A stretch of DNA of 64,000 nucleotides from Acidobacteriota bacterium (lineage in GTDB: Bacteria; Acidobacteriota; Terriglobia; Acidiferrales; UBA7541). Made by a program: the position numbers and the translations under genes. How positions within the stretch are numbered: position 1 is the stretch's first letter; each line of letters starts with the position of its first letter. Below the pieces are notes generated by a model. That model was not told the origin of the DNA, did not search any database, and saw only the letters and a program-made list of their open reading frames with translations. The DNA lies in NCBI GenBank assembly GCA_013289855.1, contig JABCZD010000002.1, positions 310,001-374,000 of the forward strand, read 5' to 3'. This document shows positions 35,011 through 43,758 of this stretch, piece by piece.

Positions 35011-35258
35011 GCAGAGCTACCTATCCCTTGAAGCTACCCAATTCGGTGAAGAGGGCCGCGCAGCGCCTGGCAAAAGAGGACGGGGTCTCGTTGAACCAAT
35101 GGATTGCCGCAGCGGTGGCGGAAAAAGTCGGCGTAGTGGAAACGGCCGCGGCATTTTTCGAAAAGCACGCCGGCGGCGCCACGGGAGACGGCTTGATGAA
35201 ATTTCTGCGCAAAGCGCCCAATGAACCGCCCGAGCCCGAGGATCGAATCGGGCGATGA
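35007..35258 (+). CDS. Antitoxin partner of the PIN toxin (HicB/Arc-like RHH)
   Basis: 83 residues. TYPLKLPNSVKRAAQRLAKEDGVSLNQWIAAAVAEKV matches the short ribbon-helix-helix of toxin-antitoxin system HicB-like/Arc antitoxins. The C-terminal Pro- and Glu-rich tail should bind the toxin. It starts inside the toxin stop (ATGA). It probably binds the 16-bp palindrome at 34550-34565; this is inference from position. Confidence 0.82.
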   Translation: MSRATYPLKLPNSVKRAAQRLAKEDGVSLNQWIAAAVAEKVGVVETAAAFFEKHAGGATGDGLMKFLRKAPNEPPEPEDRIGR

Positions 35259-35313
35259 GGAAGCGGACCAATATCTGGCGTTTCGCAAGTGGCGCGCGGA
35301 GATTTGAAAATAC

Positions 35314-35607
35314 ATGGTCGGAATTTTAGTGCATGGGAATAATCACTTCATTTTGTCGGGGCCGGCGCCTGACGAGGGTGCGGCGCTGGCGTTGGCGCGG
35401 CACTGGTCGGTTATTCAGATCGGAGAGGTGAAGGCAGCGTCTTTTGGGGAGTGGGAAATACGATCCAAGGAGTTTCGCGAGAAATTGGAATGGGCGGTCA
35501 TCGTGCCGGGAGACCGCGAAGTTTCGCCTGGGGTGGAACAATTGCTCGGCGAACTTTGCGCTCGCGGAGTCACTATCTGCAGATTGTCCGCTGGTTGCTT
35601 TGAGTGA
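35314..35607 (+). CDS. Conserved hypothetical protein, 97 aa
   Basis: A compact soluble protein (MVGILVHGNNHFILSGPAPD ... LARHWSVIQIG ... EFREKLEWAVIVPGDREVSPGVEQLLGELCARGVTI). It shows beta-rich first and last thirds around a helical middle, with no signal peptide. It resembles small conserved proteins of Acidobacteria in my recollection, but no function is known to me. It lies 55 bp after the antitoxin on the same strand. Confidence 0.65.
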   Translation: MVGILVHGNNHFILSGPAPDEGAALALARHWSVIQIGEVKAASFGEWEIRSKEFREKLEWAVIVPGDREVSPGVEQLLGELCARGVTICRLSAGCFE

Positions 35608-35896
35608 ATCCGCAACAAATCGAGCTAGAGAGGTGGAGGATGACTTCCGGATTGCGAACAACACGTCCGGAATGTGAACTCGGCTTGGGGTGCATGTACT
35701 CCAGCCCTTCAGCCCGCTTCTCGGCGCTCCACACATTTCAAGCCTTTGCGAATTCTGAAAGGTTCCCACGCAACAACGGCTTGCGGGGCGCCCTCGCGGT
35801 CGAGTGACCTCAACGGTCAGGGCCGCCAGCCCTTGCAAGGGGGGAGAAGGATTAAACGTCGTATAATCTCGTGCGCGCAACGGGGGAGCAGAACAT

Positions 35897-36343
35897 ATGA
35901 ACGTACAAGAACAAATCAAGAAGTATATTACCAGCCAACCGGAGCCAAAACGCAGTGACATGCGAGAGTTGCATCGGCTCACACTTCAAATTTCACCAGA
36001 ATGCAAATTATGGTTCTTCGATGGTAAAGACAGCAAAGATCATACTGTTTCCAACCCTACGATTGGATATGGATTCCACACAATAAAATATGCCAATGGA
36101 AAAAGTAGAGAGTTTTTTCAAATTGGTGTGAGCGCAAACAAAACCGGAATTTCTGTCTATATTCTTGGTCTCAAAGATAAGAAATACTTAGCCAAAACGT
36201 ATGGAAAAAAACTAGGCAAGGCGAGCGTGACCGGATATTGCATTCGGTTTAAAGCTCTAACGGATGTAAACATCGATACGCTTGAAGCGGCAATACGATA
36301 TGGGCTTGCAGCTCAGAATGAAAAAGGCAAGCTGGCGAAATAA
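35897..36343 (+). CDS. DUF1801-family protein
   Basis: 148 residues, MNVQEQIKKYITSQPEPKRSDMRELHRLTL, then a beta-rich core (CKLWFFDG, NPTIGYGFHTIKY, FFQIGVSANKTGISVYILG) typical of the DUF1801/YdhG-like fold. Function is unknown for the family. The gene is clearly more AT-rich than its neighbours (many AAA, AAT and ATA codons), a sign of recent transfer. A -10 TATAAT stands at 35862-35867 without a clear -35, and GGGGGAG before the ATG is a good ribosome site. Confidence 0.75.
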   Translation: MNVQEQIKKYITSQPEPKRSDMRELHRLTLQISPECKLWFFDGKDSKDHTVSNPTIGYGFHTIKYANGKSREFFQIGVSANKTGISVYILGLKDKKYLAKTYGKKLGKASVTGYCIRFKALTDVNIDTLEAAIRYGLAAQNEKGKLAK

Positions 36344-36619
36344 TTCCACCGTTAAAAGCAAGCAGTTATCGATGTAAAGGCGCTCCAGTATACGACCCCT
36401 ACAGCCCTGACCCGCGCCACAAATCCATTCTCTATAAAACGGGTCTCCCGCAATAGTCGTGCGGCTCTCTGTGAGCGCTCCTTGCCTTGCTCTGTTTGCC
36501 GTTGCCCACTGCGGAAGTATCGCGGGCTAACCGGAAGTAATTTGCATGCCTGATTGACGCTGCCGATTCAATGCGTCGACGCAACACCATCCAATCGGAA
36601 AGGCGCCGGGTTCGCGGAG

Positions 36620-38686
36620 TTATTCCGCTGACGGATGCTTCAGGATTTCTGCCAAGGCGTGCAGCCGTGCGGCGTCCGCTGGGCTTGCCGTGGCGGCGCT
36701 CTTTTCGAGAGATGGGGCCAGGCCTTGCAGCTTTTTCAATTTGCTGGGGCTCAGGTGCGAGGTCTCGGCGCTTTGGATGGCCTTCGACAGCGCGGTGATT
36801 CGGTCTGCCTGCAAGGCCTGCGAACGGGACAACTGGTCCACATACGCCTTGGCCACGACAAGCTGGGCAGGCCACGCGATCTTTTGCTGGTTCTGAACAT
36901 TTAGCTCGGTCAAGCGCACTGTCTTGGCGGCATCGATTTCGTTCTGCGTCAGAAATTTCGTGGGCGTTAGTTCAAAGACGTCCAAGCCGCGGGCAATCTC
37001 CGAACCGTAGATGTAGCCGTTGTACCAATAGGCTGACCATTCGCCGCCCAGCACCAGCGTCTTGGGATCGATGGGGCCGCGATCGAAGTAGGCTATTTCG
37101 AAGGGTTGCGCCGGGTCGGTGAAATCCATAACGGAGACGCCTCCCTGATACCAGGCTTGCACTTCGATGTCGCGGCCGGGGACCGGAACGAGCGAACCGT
37201 TGTGCGCGACGCAGTTCTCGGTGTCGCCCTGCGCGGCTGGGAGCTTGTAATAGTTCGCGAAGGTGAGCTTGTCGTCCTTCAGGCGAAAGATGGCGTCGGC
37301 GCCCCACTTGTTCGGGTCGTTCGGACGGCACCGCGCGCCAAGGCCGCCGCCCCACTCGTCGGTGAATACGACTTTGCTGCCGTCGTTGGAGAATGAAGCG
37401 GAGTGCCAGTAGGAATAGTTCGGATCGTTCACTGCATCCACGCGCTTGGGATGGACGGGATCCTTGATGTCCAGCAAGATTCCGTTTCCGGAGCACGCGC
37501 CCGCCGCCAGCCCAATCGCCGAATAGACCGTGATGTCGTGGCATTGGTCGGTGTCCGCCGGCTTCTCGGCGCCCTTTTTTCCATGCGTGCCGCCGTTGTT
37601 CAGGCCGTTCATCGCGCCGGTGCGGGCATCGATAAATACGCGAGGGCTGGAAACGATCTTCGCGTCTTGGGGCGTCGTTACCGGGACTTTGATCACGTCG
37701 ATACGGAACTGTGCGGCATTGGGATCTTTGCCGCTTCTGTCATCCGTGCATCCAGCTAGTTCTTCCGATTGCCGCACAAAGGATGTGCCGGAGACGTAGA
37801 TGTAGACGTTGTCTTTATCATTCGGATCGACGACCAGAGTGTGGGTGTGCGAGCCGCGGCAGGTTTGCACCGCCGCGACTTGCTTTGGGTTGCTGATGTC
37901 GGAAATGTCGAAGACTCGCACGCCACGGAAGCGGTCTTTTTGCGCCGCCGGCAACGGGCGCTTCTTTGCTTTTTCCTCCTCTGGGGTCGGCGGAGGCGCC
38001 GGGGGAAATCCTTGCGTGCCGCAATCCAGGCGGCCGTTGGGCATCTCCACGGACATGAACATCAGGTTCTTGTACACGGACACATCACCTTGCCCGCCCG
38101 GGCACACCATCGAGGTCAGCAACTTGGTGTTCGCTGGATTGGAAATGTCGTAGATATTCATGCCATAGAAGTTTCCCTGAAACAGGTGGTTGCCCTGGAA
38201 CGCAAAGTCGGAGTTCGCGAAAGCCAGCTGCGCGATCACCAGGTGCATCTCCTTCGGTAGCTTTGCGATGCTCCCGATACCAAGCTGGGCAATCGTTTTC
38301 GTCACCTTTGGATCATCGGGATCCGTGGCGCCGAGTTGAAACGCGTCAGGCTTCTTGAGCAGCATCAGGTGCTTGATGCCCATGGAGGTTTCGCCCGCGT
38401 CGTACAGACCCGGCGTCAGCTTGGCGCGCGGATCGTTGGCATCGGAGCCGGTCATCCCCGGCGGCAGCGTTGGAGCGGGCTCTGGAGCAAATGGATTGTG
38501 GTCTTCCTCCGCGGGCTCCTCTGCGGGCGGCGGTGTTGCGGCCGGCTGCGTTGCGGATGGCGGGGTTGCTGGGGTCTGCGCCGGTGGTGGAGTTGTGGCC
38601 GACTGCGCCGGCATTCGGCTCACTCCGAAAAAGAAAATTAGCGCAGCCACCGCCATACGAAGTGCAACACTGGACACTCGGTTCAT
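36620..38686 (-). CDS. Secreted LVIVD-repeat beta-propeller protein
   Basis: 688 residues. A signal peptide (ends near PAQS) is followed by a Pro/Ala/Thr-rich linker (residues ~30-75). The middle part has LVIVD-type propeller turns (NIYDISNPANTKLL, VRVFDISDISNPKQVAAVQ, ILLDIKDPVHPKRV, VSVMDFTDPAQPFEIAYF). The SHTHTLVVDP and CHDITVYSAIG segments carry His and Cys that may bind metal or form disulfides. The C-terminal ~110 residues are helical. Probably an extracytoplasmic binding protein; function unknown. Its start overlaps the stop of the DUF305 gene by 4 bp, so the two are one operon and probably one system. Confidence 0.82.
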   Translation of the reverse strand: MNRVSSVALRMAVAALIFFFGVSRMPAQSATTPPPAQTPATPPSATQPAATPPPAEEPAEEDHNPFAPEPAPTLPPGMTGSDANDPRAKLTPGLYDAGETSMGIKHLMLLKKPDAFQLGATDPDDPKVTKTIAQLGIGSIAKLPKEMHLVIAQLAFANSDFAFQGNHLFQGNFYGMNIYDISNPANTKLLTSMVCPGGQGDVSVYKNLMFMSVEMPNGRLDCGTQGFPPAPPPTPEEEKAKKRPLPAAQKDRFRGVRVFDISDISNPKQVAAVQTCRGSHTHTLVVDPNDKDNVYIYVSGTSFVRQSEELAGCTDDRSGKDPNAAQFRIDVIKVPVTTPQDAKIVSSPRVFIDARTGAMNGLNNGGTHGKKGAEKPADTDQCHDITVYSAIGLAAGACSGNGILLDIKDPVHPKRVDAVNDPNYSYWHSASFSNDGSKVVFTDEWGGGLGARCRPNDPNKWGADAIFRLKDDKLTFANYYKLPAAQGDTENCVAHNGSLVPVPGRDIEVQAWYQGGVSVMDFTDPAQPFEIAYFDRGPIDPKTLVLGGEWSAYWYNGYIYGSEIARGLDVFELTPTKFLTQNEIDAAKTVRLTELNVQNQQKIAWPAQLVVAKAYVDQLSRSQALQADRITALSKAIQSAETSHLSPSKLKKLQGLAPSLEKSAATASPADAARLHALAEILKHPSAE

Positions 38687-39492
38687 CGTTTCTCCTCTGA
38701 GGTTTTTTTCTCTAGCATGGCCTGCATAATCTTGATTTCCGCCCGCTGCGTATTGTCCGCATCCGTCGCGAAGTCGAAAATCTCGGCATCCTGGCCCGCG
38801 CCCGCGGTATCGAACAGATCTTTCACCATGATCAGCGCGCCGCCGTGGTGCTGAATCATTCCGAGCAAAAATAAACGATCGAACTCCGCGCCCTGGGCCT
38901 TGCGCAAAGCGTCCATCTGCTGCGGCGTAAGCATGCCGGGCATCAGGGCCATGGTGTCGCCGGACGTATTCGTCTTCGTCGGGTCGTTCGTCACATCCTT
39001 CGACATATTCATGCCGGGCATGCCCGGCATCGGCACGGACAGCGGTTCACCACGAGCTGCCAGCCAGCGCTTCATAAATCTGATTTCGTCCGACTGCGAG
39101 CTGCTGATGCGGGCTCCGAGGGAACGCAGTTCCTTGTTTTCGGTATGCGAGGCAATCAGGGCGGTCATCTCCACCGCTTGCGAGTGATGCATGATCATGC
39201 CCTGCATGAACTCCACGTCCGCCGGCGACAGCGGTGGCAAAGCGGCTTTCGTCGAAGGCGGCAGCGTCTTGCTCGGCTGGCCCGGCGCACCCGGCTGAAT
39301 CACAACAGGCTTTTCTGGATCAGTCTGCTGCCCCCGCATAGTAGAGGAGAAGAGGCTGGTGGAGTAGAAGAAACTTGCGGGAACGCTGGCGGCGAGCAAC
39401 AGGCCACTCCGCACTGCGGAACGTCTTGCAGAGCGCAGCTTCCGCTGGCGGCGAAAAGGACAAATGCCCCACTTCAGTGGATGGCTAGACAT
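38683..39492 (-). CDS. DUF305 family four-helix protein, exported
   Basis: 269 residues with a basic N-terminus and hydrophobic segment (residues ~30-50). Two DUF305 helical-bundle motifs are present: FMQGMIMHHSQAVEMTALI and FLLGMIQHHGGALIMV, each with the paired His of the family, and a Met/Pro-rich linker (PMPGMPGMNMS, MALMPGM) between them. Met- and His-rich composition suggests copper or other soft-metal binding; this is inference, as the family has no proven role that I can cite. ATGA overlap with the LVIVD gene. Confidence 0.82.
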   Translation of the reverse strand: MSSHPLKWGICPFRRQRKLRSARRSAVRSGLLLAASVPASFFYSTSLFSSTMRGQQTDPEKPVVIQPGAPGQPSKTLPPSTKAALPPLSPADVEFMQGMIMHHSQAVEMTALIASHTENKELRSLGARISSSQSDEIRFMKRWLAARGEPLSVPMPGMPGMNMSKDVTNDPTKTNTSGDTMALMPGMLTPQQMDALRKAQGAEFDRLFLLGMIQHHGGALIMVKDLFDTAGAGQDAEIFDFATDADNTQRAEIKIMQAMLEKKTSEEKR

Positions 39493-39556
39493 CGACAGTC
39501 AATATTCTCACGTCAATAAGGAAGGTGCAAAATCCGGGGACGACGATATAGGCGAA

Positions 39557-40056
39557 TTATTTCCCGATTTGTTTTTGCAATTTTTGGACCAGGCGTTCGC
39601 CCGCGCTGTTTGCACCAGTGAGCAGACCGCCCCAAATGTGCGAATCGCTCCATAGGTTTTGTCCGGTGCTGGGCTCGATCACGCTGAGGTAGACATCACG
39701 CACAGGAGCTTGCCGGTTGTAATCGGGGACAGGGTCTTCTTGTGGGTGTCCGCGGTGTCCATACTTCCGGTCTGACCGTTGGCGAAGATGATGTACCCAC
39801 CCTTATAGGGATCAGCGGTCAGCAGAAAAATTAAGTCTGCCGCCTTTTTGTCCTGGACGATTTGGAAGCGTCCCCATTTTTTAAGTTGAGCCACCGCAGC
39901 GTTCCCGACGGCGTCTACGCCGGTCTGATTGTCGAAGTAAACCGTCTTGGCCGACAAAATCTTGAGTGACTTCGCCGTTTGCTTTTGAGCGTGGGCGGAG
40001 ATTGGTGGAATCAGATTGGTCAGAACGAGGACGAGAAGGGAAGCGTAGAGTCGCAT
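39557..40056 (-). pseudogene. Frameshifted secreted protein gene
   Basis: From ATG 40056 (MRLYASLLVLVLTNLIPPISAHA, signal peptide) the frame codes for KSLKILSAKTVYFDNQTG ... GRFQIVQDKKAADLIFLL and stops early near 39679. The reading resumes in another frame from about 39755: QEDPVPDYNRQAPVRDVYLSV ... NLWSDSHIWGGLL ... RLVQKLQKQIGK and a TAA at 39557-39559. The joined product of about 166 residues looks like one complete small periplasmic protein of unknown function. One base lost or gained around 39745-39755 explains it. Either a real pseudogene or an assembly error. Confidence 0.75.
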
Positions 40057-40281
40057 GAGCGCACCTTCGACGGTTTCAGAAAAACAGCTTACACCCATTC
40101 GAATGTTAGATTATGGCGCGTGCAATAGGTCAAAGGCAGTCCTCGCGAAATGATCTTGGAACCTATTTGAGGTAATTGGAATGAATCCCTATCTCTTTGC
40201 GACTCCGTGTCATCGAATCCTTGAGGTTATACCGCGACTGTCGTGATGCTGGGCTGTGATGTATAGACCCTGGAGAACTAC

Positions 40282-41043
40282 ATGACCGAGAATCTCGCAG
40301 CGCAGACGAGTAAGTCAGCGGTCTCGACGAGCGAACTATTGGACTTGGCGGTGAAAGCGCACGGGGGGCTGGAGAGTTGGAACAAGGTTAATGCGATTAA
40401 GGTGGCCGCGTCCATCACGGGCGGGATTTGGTGGGTGAAGGGTAAGGGAGACTTTCTTAAGGATGTGGTATTGACGGCGGAGACGCGGAAGGAACGCCTG
40501 ACGGTGGACTTCCCCGGGCAGGACAAGCGCGCGATTTTTGAGCCGAACCGCGTGGTGATCGAAACGGCGGCCGGAAAATTGATTGAGGCCCGCTACGACC
40601 CGGAGAAGTCGTTTGCCGGGCAACAGCGAGAGACGCCCTGGGACGAAATTCACGTGGCGTATTTTGTTGGCGAGGCGTTGTGGACGTATCTCAACTCTCC
40701 GTTCCTGTACACCTATAAAGGATTTGTGACGGAGGAGATTCCCTCGATCCAGGTGGATGGCGAGACGTGGCGACGGCTGAAGGTGACCTTCCCGGATAAT
40801 ATGAAGAGTCACACGCGGGAACAGATTTCGTGCTTTGGGCCGGATGGATTATTGCGGCGTCATGACTACACGGTGGACATTCTTGGCGGCGCAACCGGAT
40901 TAAATTATGCCTCGGACTATCGTGATGTGGACGGCATCATCGTGCCGACAAAACGTCGCGTATATGCGTATGAAGGCGACTACCAACTGGTGAACGAGCC
41001 CTTGCTGGTGGCTATCGACATGGGCGAGATAACTCTGAGTTAG
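40282..41043 (+). CDS. Conserved hypothetical protein, 253 aa, LolA-like fold suspected
   Basis: No signal peptide from ATG 40282. The sequence is rich in beta strands (VAASITGGIWWVKGKGDF, ERLTVDFPGQDKRAIF, RVVIETAAGKLIE, WRRLKVTFP, LRRHDYTVDILG) with a late GLNYASDYRDVDGIIVPTKRRVYAY segment. This order resembles the lipoprotein-carrier (LolA/LppX) half-barrel fold seen in many outer-membrane-associated proteins, though absence of a signal argues for a cytosolic version. Function unknown. The upstream 180 bp separate it from the frameshifted gene and hold no clear promoter. Confidence 0.7.
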   Translation: MTENLAAQTSKSAVSTSELLDLAVKAHGGLESWNKVNAIKVAASITGGIWWVKGKGDFLKDVVLTAETRKERLTVDFPGQDKRAIFEPNRVVIETAAGKLIEARYDPEKSFAGQQRETPWDEIHVAYFVGEALWTYLNSPFLYTYKGFVTEEIPSIQVDGETWRRLKVTFPDNMKSHTREQISCFGPDGLLRRHDYTVDILGGATGLNYASDYRDVDGIIVPTKRRVYAYEGDYQLVNEPLLVAIDMGEITLS

Positions 41044-41150
41044 CGGCTTGGCCGTCGGGACGGAAGCGTCGCCTGGCTGGCGATGGATATGTTTGTCTCC
41101 ACTGGCGTGCTGCTGTTATCCTGCCTTGGAATGCTGCATTTAGAGGCACC

Positions 41151-41648
41151 ATGAACCAACCCGTGGATCCACTGCTCATTACCATCGTACTCGGCATACT
41201 GGCCCTGGGCCTGCCGATTTTTCTAGTGTTGGCGATCCGCTTTTTGTGGGACCGCAATTTGTATCTAGGGCGTTCGAAGGAGCTGGAAAAACTGATTTGG
41301 CAGTTGCATCGCATCGCCAGCTCGCTGGAGCAGCAAATGAATGTAACGTTTCCCGCGGTGCAGCCGGGCACGGAAGAGGCGCGGGATCTGGCGTATCTGC
41401 AACAACTGCGTGCACAACCGACCGCCGCGAATCCGTCCGCTACGAACCCGTCCGCTGTAACGCCAGGCGTCGCAATTCCCAGTGCGGCGGCACCCGTCGG
41501 GCCGCAGGCCCTTGTGCAGCAGCCTATCGTGCAGCAGGCGGTTGCTGCTACGCCGGCCGCGCAGCAGGCAGCGGCGCCGGGACTGGAACTCCGTGAACCT
41601 TCTGTCGATGCCCCGAGAGCCGGGGTCAACTCCATGTTCGGCCTGTAG
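41151..41648 (+). CDS. Single-pass membrane protein with Pro/Ala/Gln-rich tail, 165 aa
   Basis: An N-terminal transmembrane helix (residues ~8-30, LLITIVLGILALGLPIFLVLAIRFLW) is followed by a short helix (RSKELEKLIWQLHRIASSLEQQ), probably a coiled coil. The rest is low complexity: NPSAT-NPSAV-TPGVA-IPSAA pentads, then Gln/Ala runs. No domain is recognised. It may be a small envelope or cytoplasmic-face scaffold. Convergent with the GH51 gene, 28 bp apart. Confidence 0.65.
   Translation: MNQPVDPLLITIVLGILALGLPIFLVLAIRFLWDRNLYLGRSKELEKLIWQLHRIASSLEQQMNVTFPAVQPGTEEARDLAYLQQLRAQPTAANPSATNPSAVTPGVAIPSAAAPVGPQALVQQPIVQQAVAATPAAQQAAAPGLELREPSVDAPRAGVNSMFGL
41430..41489 (+). repeat. Four 15-bp degenerate repeats coding pentapeptides
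   Basis: AATCCGTCCGCTACG, AACCCGTCCGCTGTA and two more diverged units lie in frame in the 165-residue membrane protein. The first two differ at four bases. Confidence 0.65.
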
Positions 41649-41676
41649 AGCGCACTACCCGGAACGCTTCCTGGCG

Positions 41677-43392
41677 TCAGCTTAATTGAACGGTCACTTT
41701 TGCTACGCTCGCTGGAGGAAAATCTACCAGTAGAGCTCCGCCCGTCACACGCAATGGTTTCGTCTGCGGCACAACGGCGTCCCGGTTATCGAAGGTGTTG
41801 TGCGCATGAATGTTGGAATTGCTGATCCAAGTGATGGTGGCGTCCTTCGCGGAGGCACCGCGCAGTGAGATTTCCGCCAGACGCGATTCCGTGACGCTGG
41901 GATTTACCGCGGTGATCGTCAATTCTTTGCCGCGGACCGAAGCCGATCCCTGCAATCCCCAAAATGTGGCATCGTTTCCGTCTCGATCGTAATGCAGCGC
42001 TGGCGAAGAGAAGGTCGCACGCAGCGCGTTGCCGCCTTGATGGGCCGCATATAGTTCGAATACGTGCCCGACCGGCGTGATTACAAATTTGTCTTCATGC
42101 GCGAGATACAAGCTGTTCAGGCAGTTGACAAGCTGTGCGCAGTTGGCCATGGCAATTTTATCCGGATTGCGGTTGAAGATATCCATGGTCATGCCGCTGA
42201 AAACGGCATCGCGCAGCGTGGGCATTTGTTCGAGCAGATCGCCGGGGGTGGCCTCGCTTCCGGGCCGATACCAGGGTCCCCATTCGTCGACCACCAGCTT
42301 CACGCGATGCTCGTGATCGAATTCGCTGAGGACTTGCCAGTGGCCAGTCACCAGGCCTTCCATCCGCTGGCCTTCGCGCAGCAACTCATACCAATCGACG
42401 GCTTCAAAATTCAGCGCGTCTCCCTTGCCGGCATTCCAGTCTTGAGTTTTTCCGCGGCTCAGGTTCCACGCGTAGTGGTGGAGGGCCATGCCGTAAATCC
42501 GTTCCAACTCCCCGCGGCCTTTGCGCAAGAGTTCTTCGAGAAATTCGCGCGTCCAGCTCCACTCGTCGGTATTTGGTCCCGAAGCGATTAGGCTGAGCTT
42601 GTCGCCGTAGGTCGGGAGCCAAGCGGAATAGCGACGGAACTCCACGGCGTACTCTTGAGCGGTAAATTCTCCGCCACATCCCCACGATTCGTTTCCAACG
42701 CCCCAATATTTCACGCCGAAGGGCTGCGGAAAACCGGCGGCGGCGCGCGTCTCCGCCAGAGTTGTGCTGCCCGCGGGCGAATTGCAGTATTCCACCCACT
42801 GATAGAAGGACGAAGCCGGCAGACTGCGTACGTTGGCGGCGAGGTAGGGCTCGGCGCCGATCAGTTTACAAAAGTGGACAAATTCATTGGTGCCAACGGC
42901 ATTAGGATCGTAGCGGTGGTTTGCGGGCGCGTTCGCGGTTTCCGCATTGGCCCAAAAATTTGTGCGGGTCGGCCGTTTGTCCGCCGGACCGATGCCGTCA
43001 TGCCAGTCATAGCTGTCCGCAAAACATCCACCGGGGAAACGGATCACCGGCGCTTTGATCTTGCGCATGTGGTCGATCAGGTCCTTGCGCAGACCGTCCA
43101 CGTTTGGCACGCGCGATTTGTTGCCCACCCAAATGCCGTCGTACAAAACGCCGCCAAGATTTTCCGTGAAGTGGCCATAGATGTTGGGTGAGATCGTGCC
43201 GAGCGGCTCTTCGAACAGAACTTCAATGCGGGAGTCCGCGGCGCGCGAGGCGGTGACGGACTGCCAGCTAAGTCTGGTCGGCAGGACAAGCGCGCTTGCT
43301 CCAAGGGCTCCATTGCGAATGAAGGTACGTCGTTTTATCAATGTGTGCTCCCGCGGTAAGTAAGGTAGGGCCGGATCAGATAACGCAAACAA
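41677..43392 (-). CDS. Alpha-L-arabinofuranosidase, GH51
   Basis: 571 residues. The acid/base Glu is in KYWGVGNESWGCGGEF and the nucleophile Glu in LVVDEWGPWY, both with the usual GH51 surroundings. APVIRFPGGCFADSYDWHDGIGP is another family hallmark. The enzyme should remove arabinose side chains from plant or microbial polysaccharides. The N-terminus has a twin-arginine signal (IKRRTFIRNGALGASALVLP), so the folded enzyme is exported by Tat. A TTG at the L-I-K-R-R position would give a shorter leader. No neighbouring polysaccharide genes, so it acts alone here. Confidence 0.93.
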   Translation of the reverse strand: MFALSDPALPYLPREHTLIKRRTFIRNGALGASALVLPTRLSWQSVTASRAADSRIEVLFEEPLGTISPNIYGHFTENLGGVLYDGIWVGNKSRVPNVDGLRKDLIDHMRKIKAPVIRFPGGCFADSYDWHDGIGPADKRPTRTNFWANAETANAPANHRYDPNAVGTNEFVHFCKLIGAEPYLAANVRSLPASSFYQWVEYCNSPAGSTTLAETRAAAGFPQPFGVKYWGVGNESWGCGGEFTAQEYAVEFRRYSAWLPTYGDKLSLIASGPNTDEWSWTREFLEELLRKGRGELERIYGMALHHYAWNLSRGKTQDWNAGKGDALNFEAVDWYELLREGQRMEGLVTGHWQVLSEFDHEHRVKLVVDEWGPWYRPGSEATPGDLLEQMPTLRDAVFSGMTMDIFNRNPDKIAMANCAQLVNCLNSLYLAHEDKFVITPVGHVFELYAAHQGGNALRATFSSPALHYDRDGNDATFWGLQGSASVRGKELTITAVNPSVTESRLAEISLRGASAKDATITWISNSNIHAHNTFDNRDAVVPQTKPLRVTGGALLVDFPPASVAKVTVQLS

Positions 43393-43758
43393 ATGAACAC
43401 GAGTATAGCGCCGTTTTTCTGAGCAGAGCCGACGCGGGGGAGGTTCTGTTGAGGTGGATAGCGGCGTTGTGGAGGTTTAAGGTTAGGTTGCTGGCACAAC
43501 CCGAAAACTGTCAATAGTGACACTAGAATGAAGAAGCGCGCCGGTGCATCGTTCTCGTGCACGGGTGTAAGCATGTGCTGCCAGGGACGGTACCTCTGGA
43601 ATTTAATAAATTTTGGACCGCTGAATAAGCGCTGTGCTAGGGTTGGCGGGTTAGCGGAAGCGTTTTTCGGGTGCGCGTACCCTGTGTTGTTCACCGCAGA
43701 AGAAGGGTAGCGTTCCTCGCAACGACGATTGGTTTTGCCGTCGATGGGTGCGATCTAA
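43393..43758. other. Intergenic region, 366 bp
   Basis: Divergent promoter region between GH51 (minus) and the hybrid kinase (plus). It includes an AT-rich patch (AATTTAATAAATTTT near 43600) but no -35/-10 pair I would defend and no gene. The kinase start ATG 43759 has only a weak ribosome site. Confidence 0.35.

Noticed and set aside
35604..35807. 67-codon frame before the DUF1801 gene
   Set aside because: Low-quality composition, no start signal, no domain.
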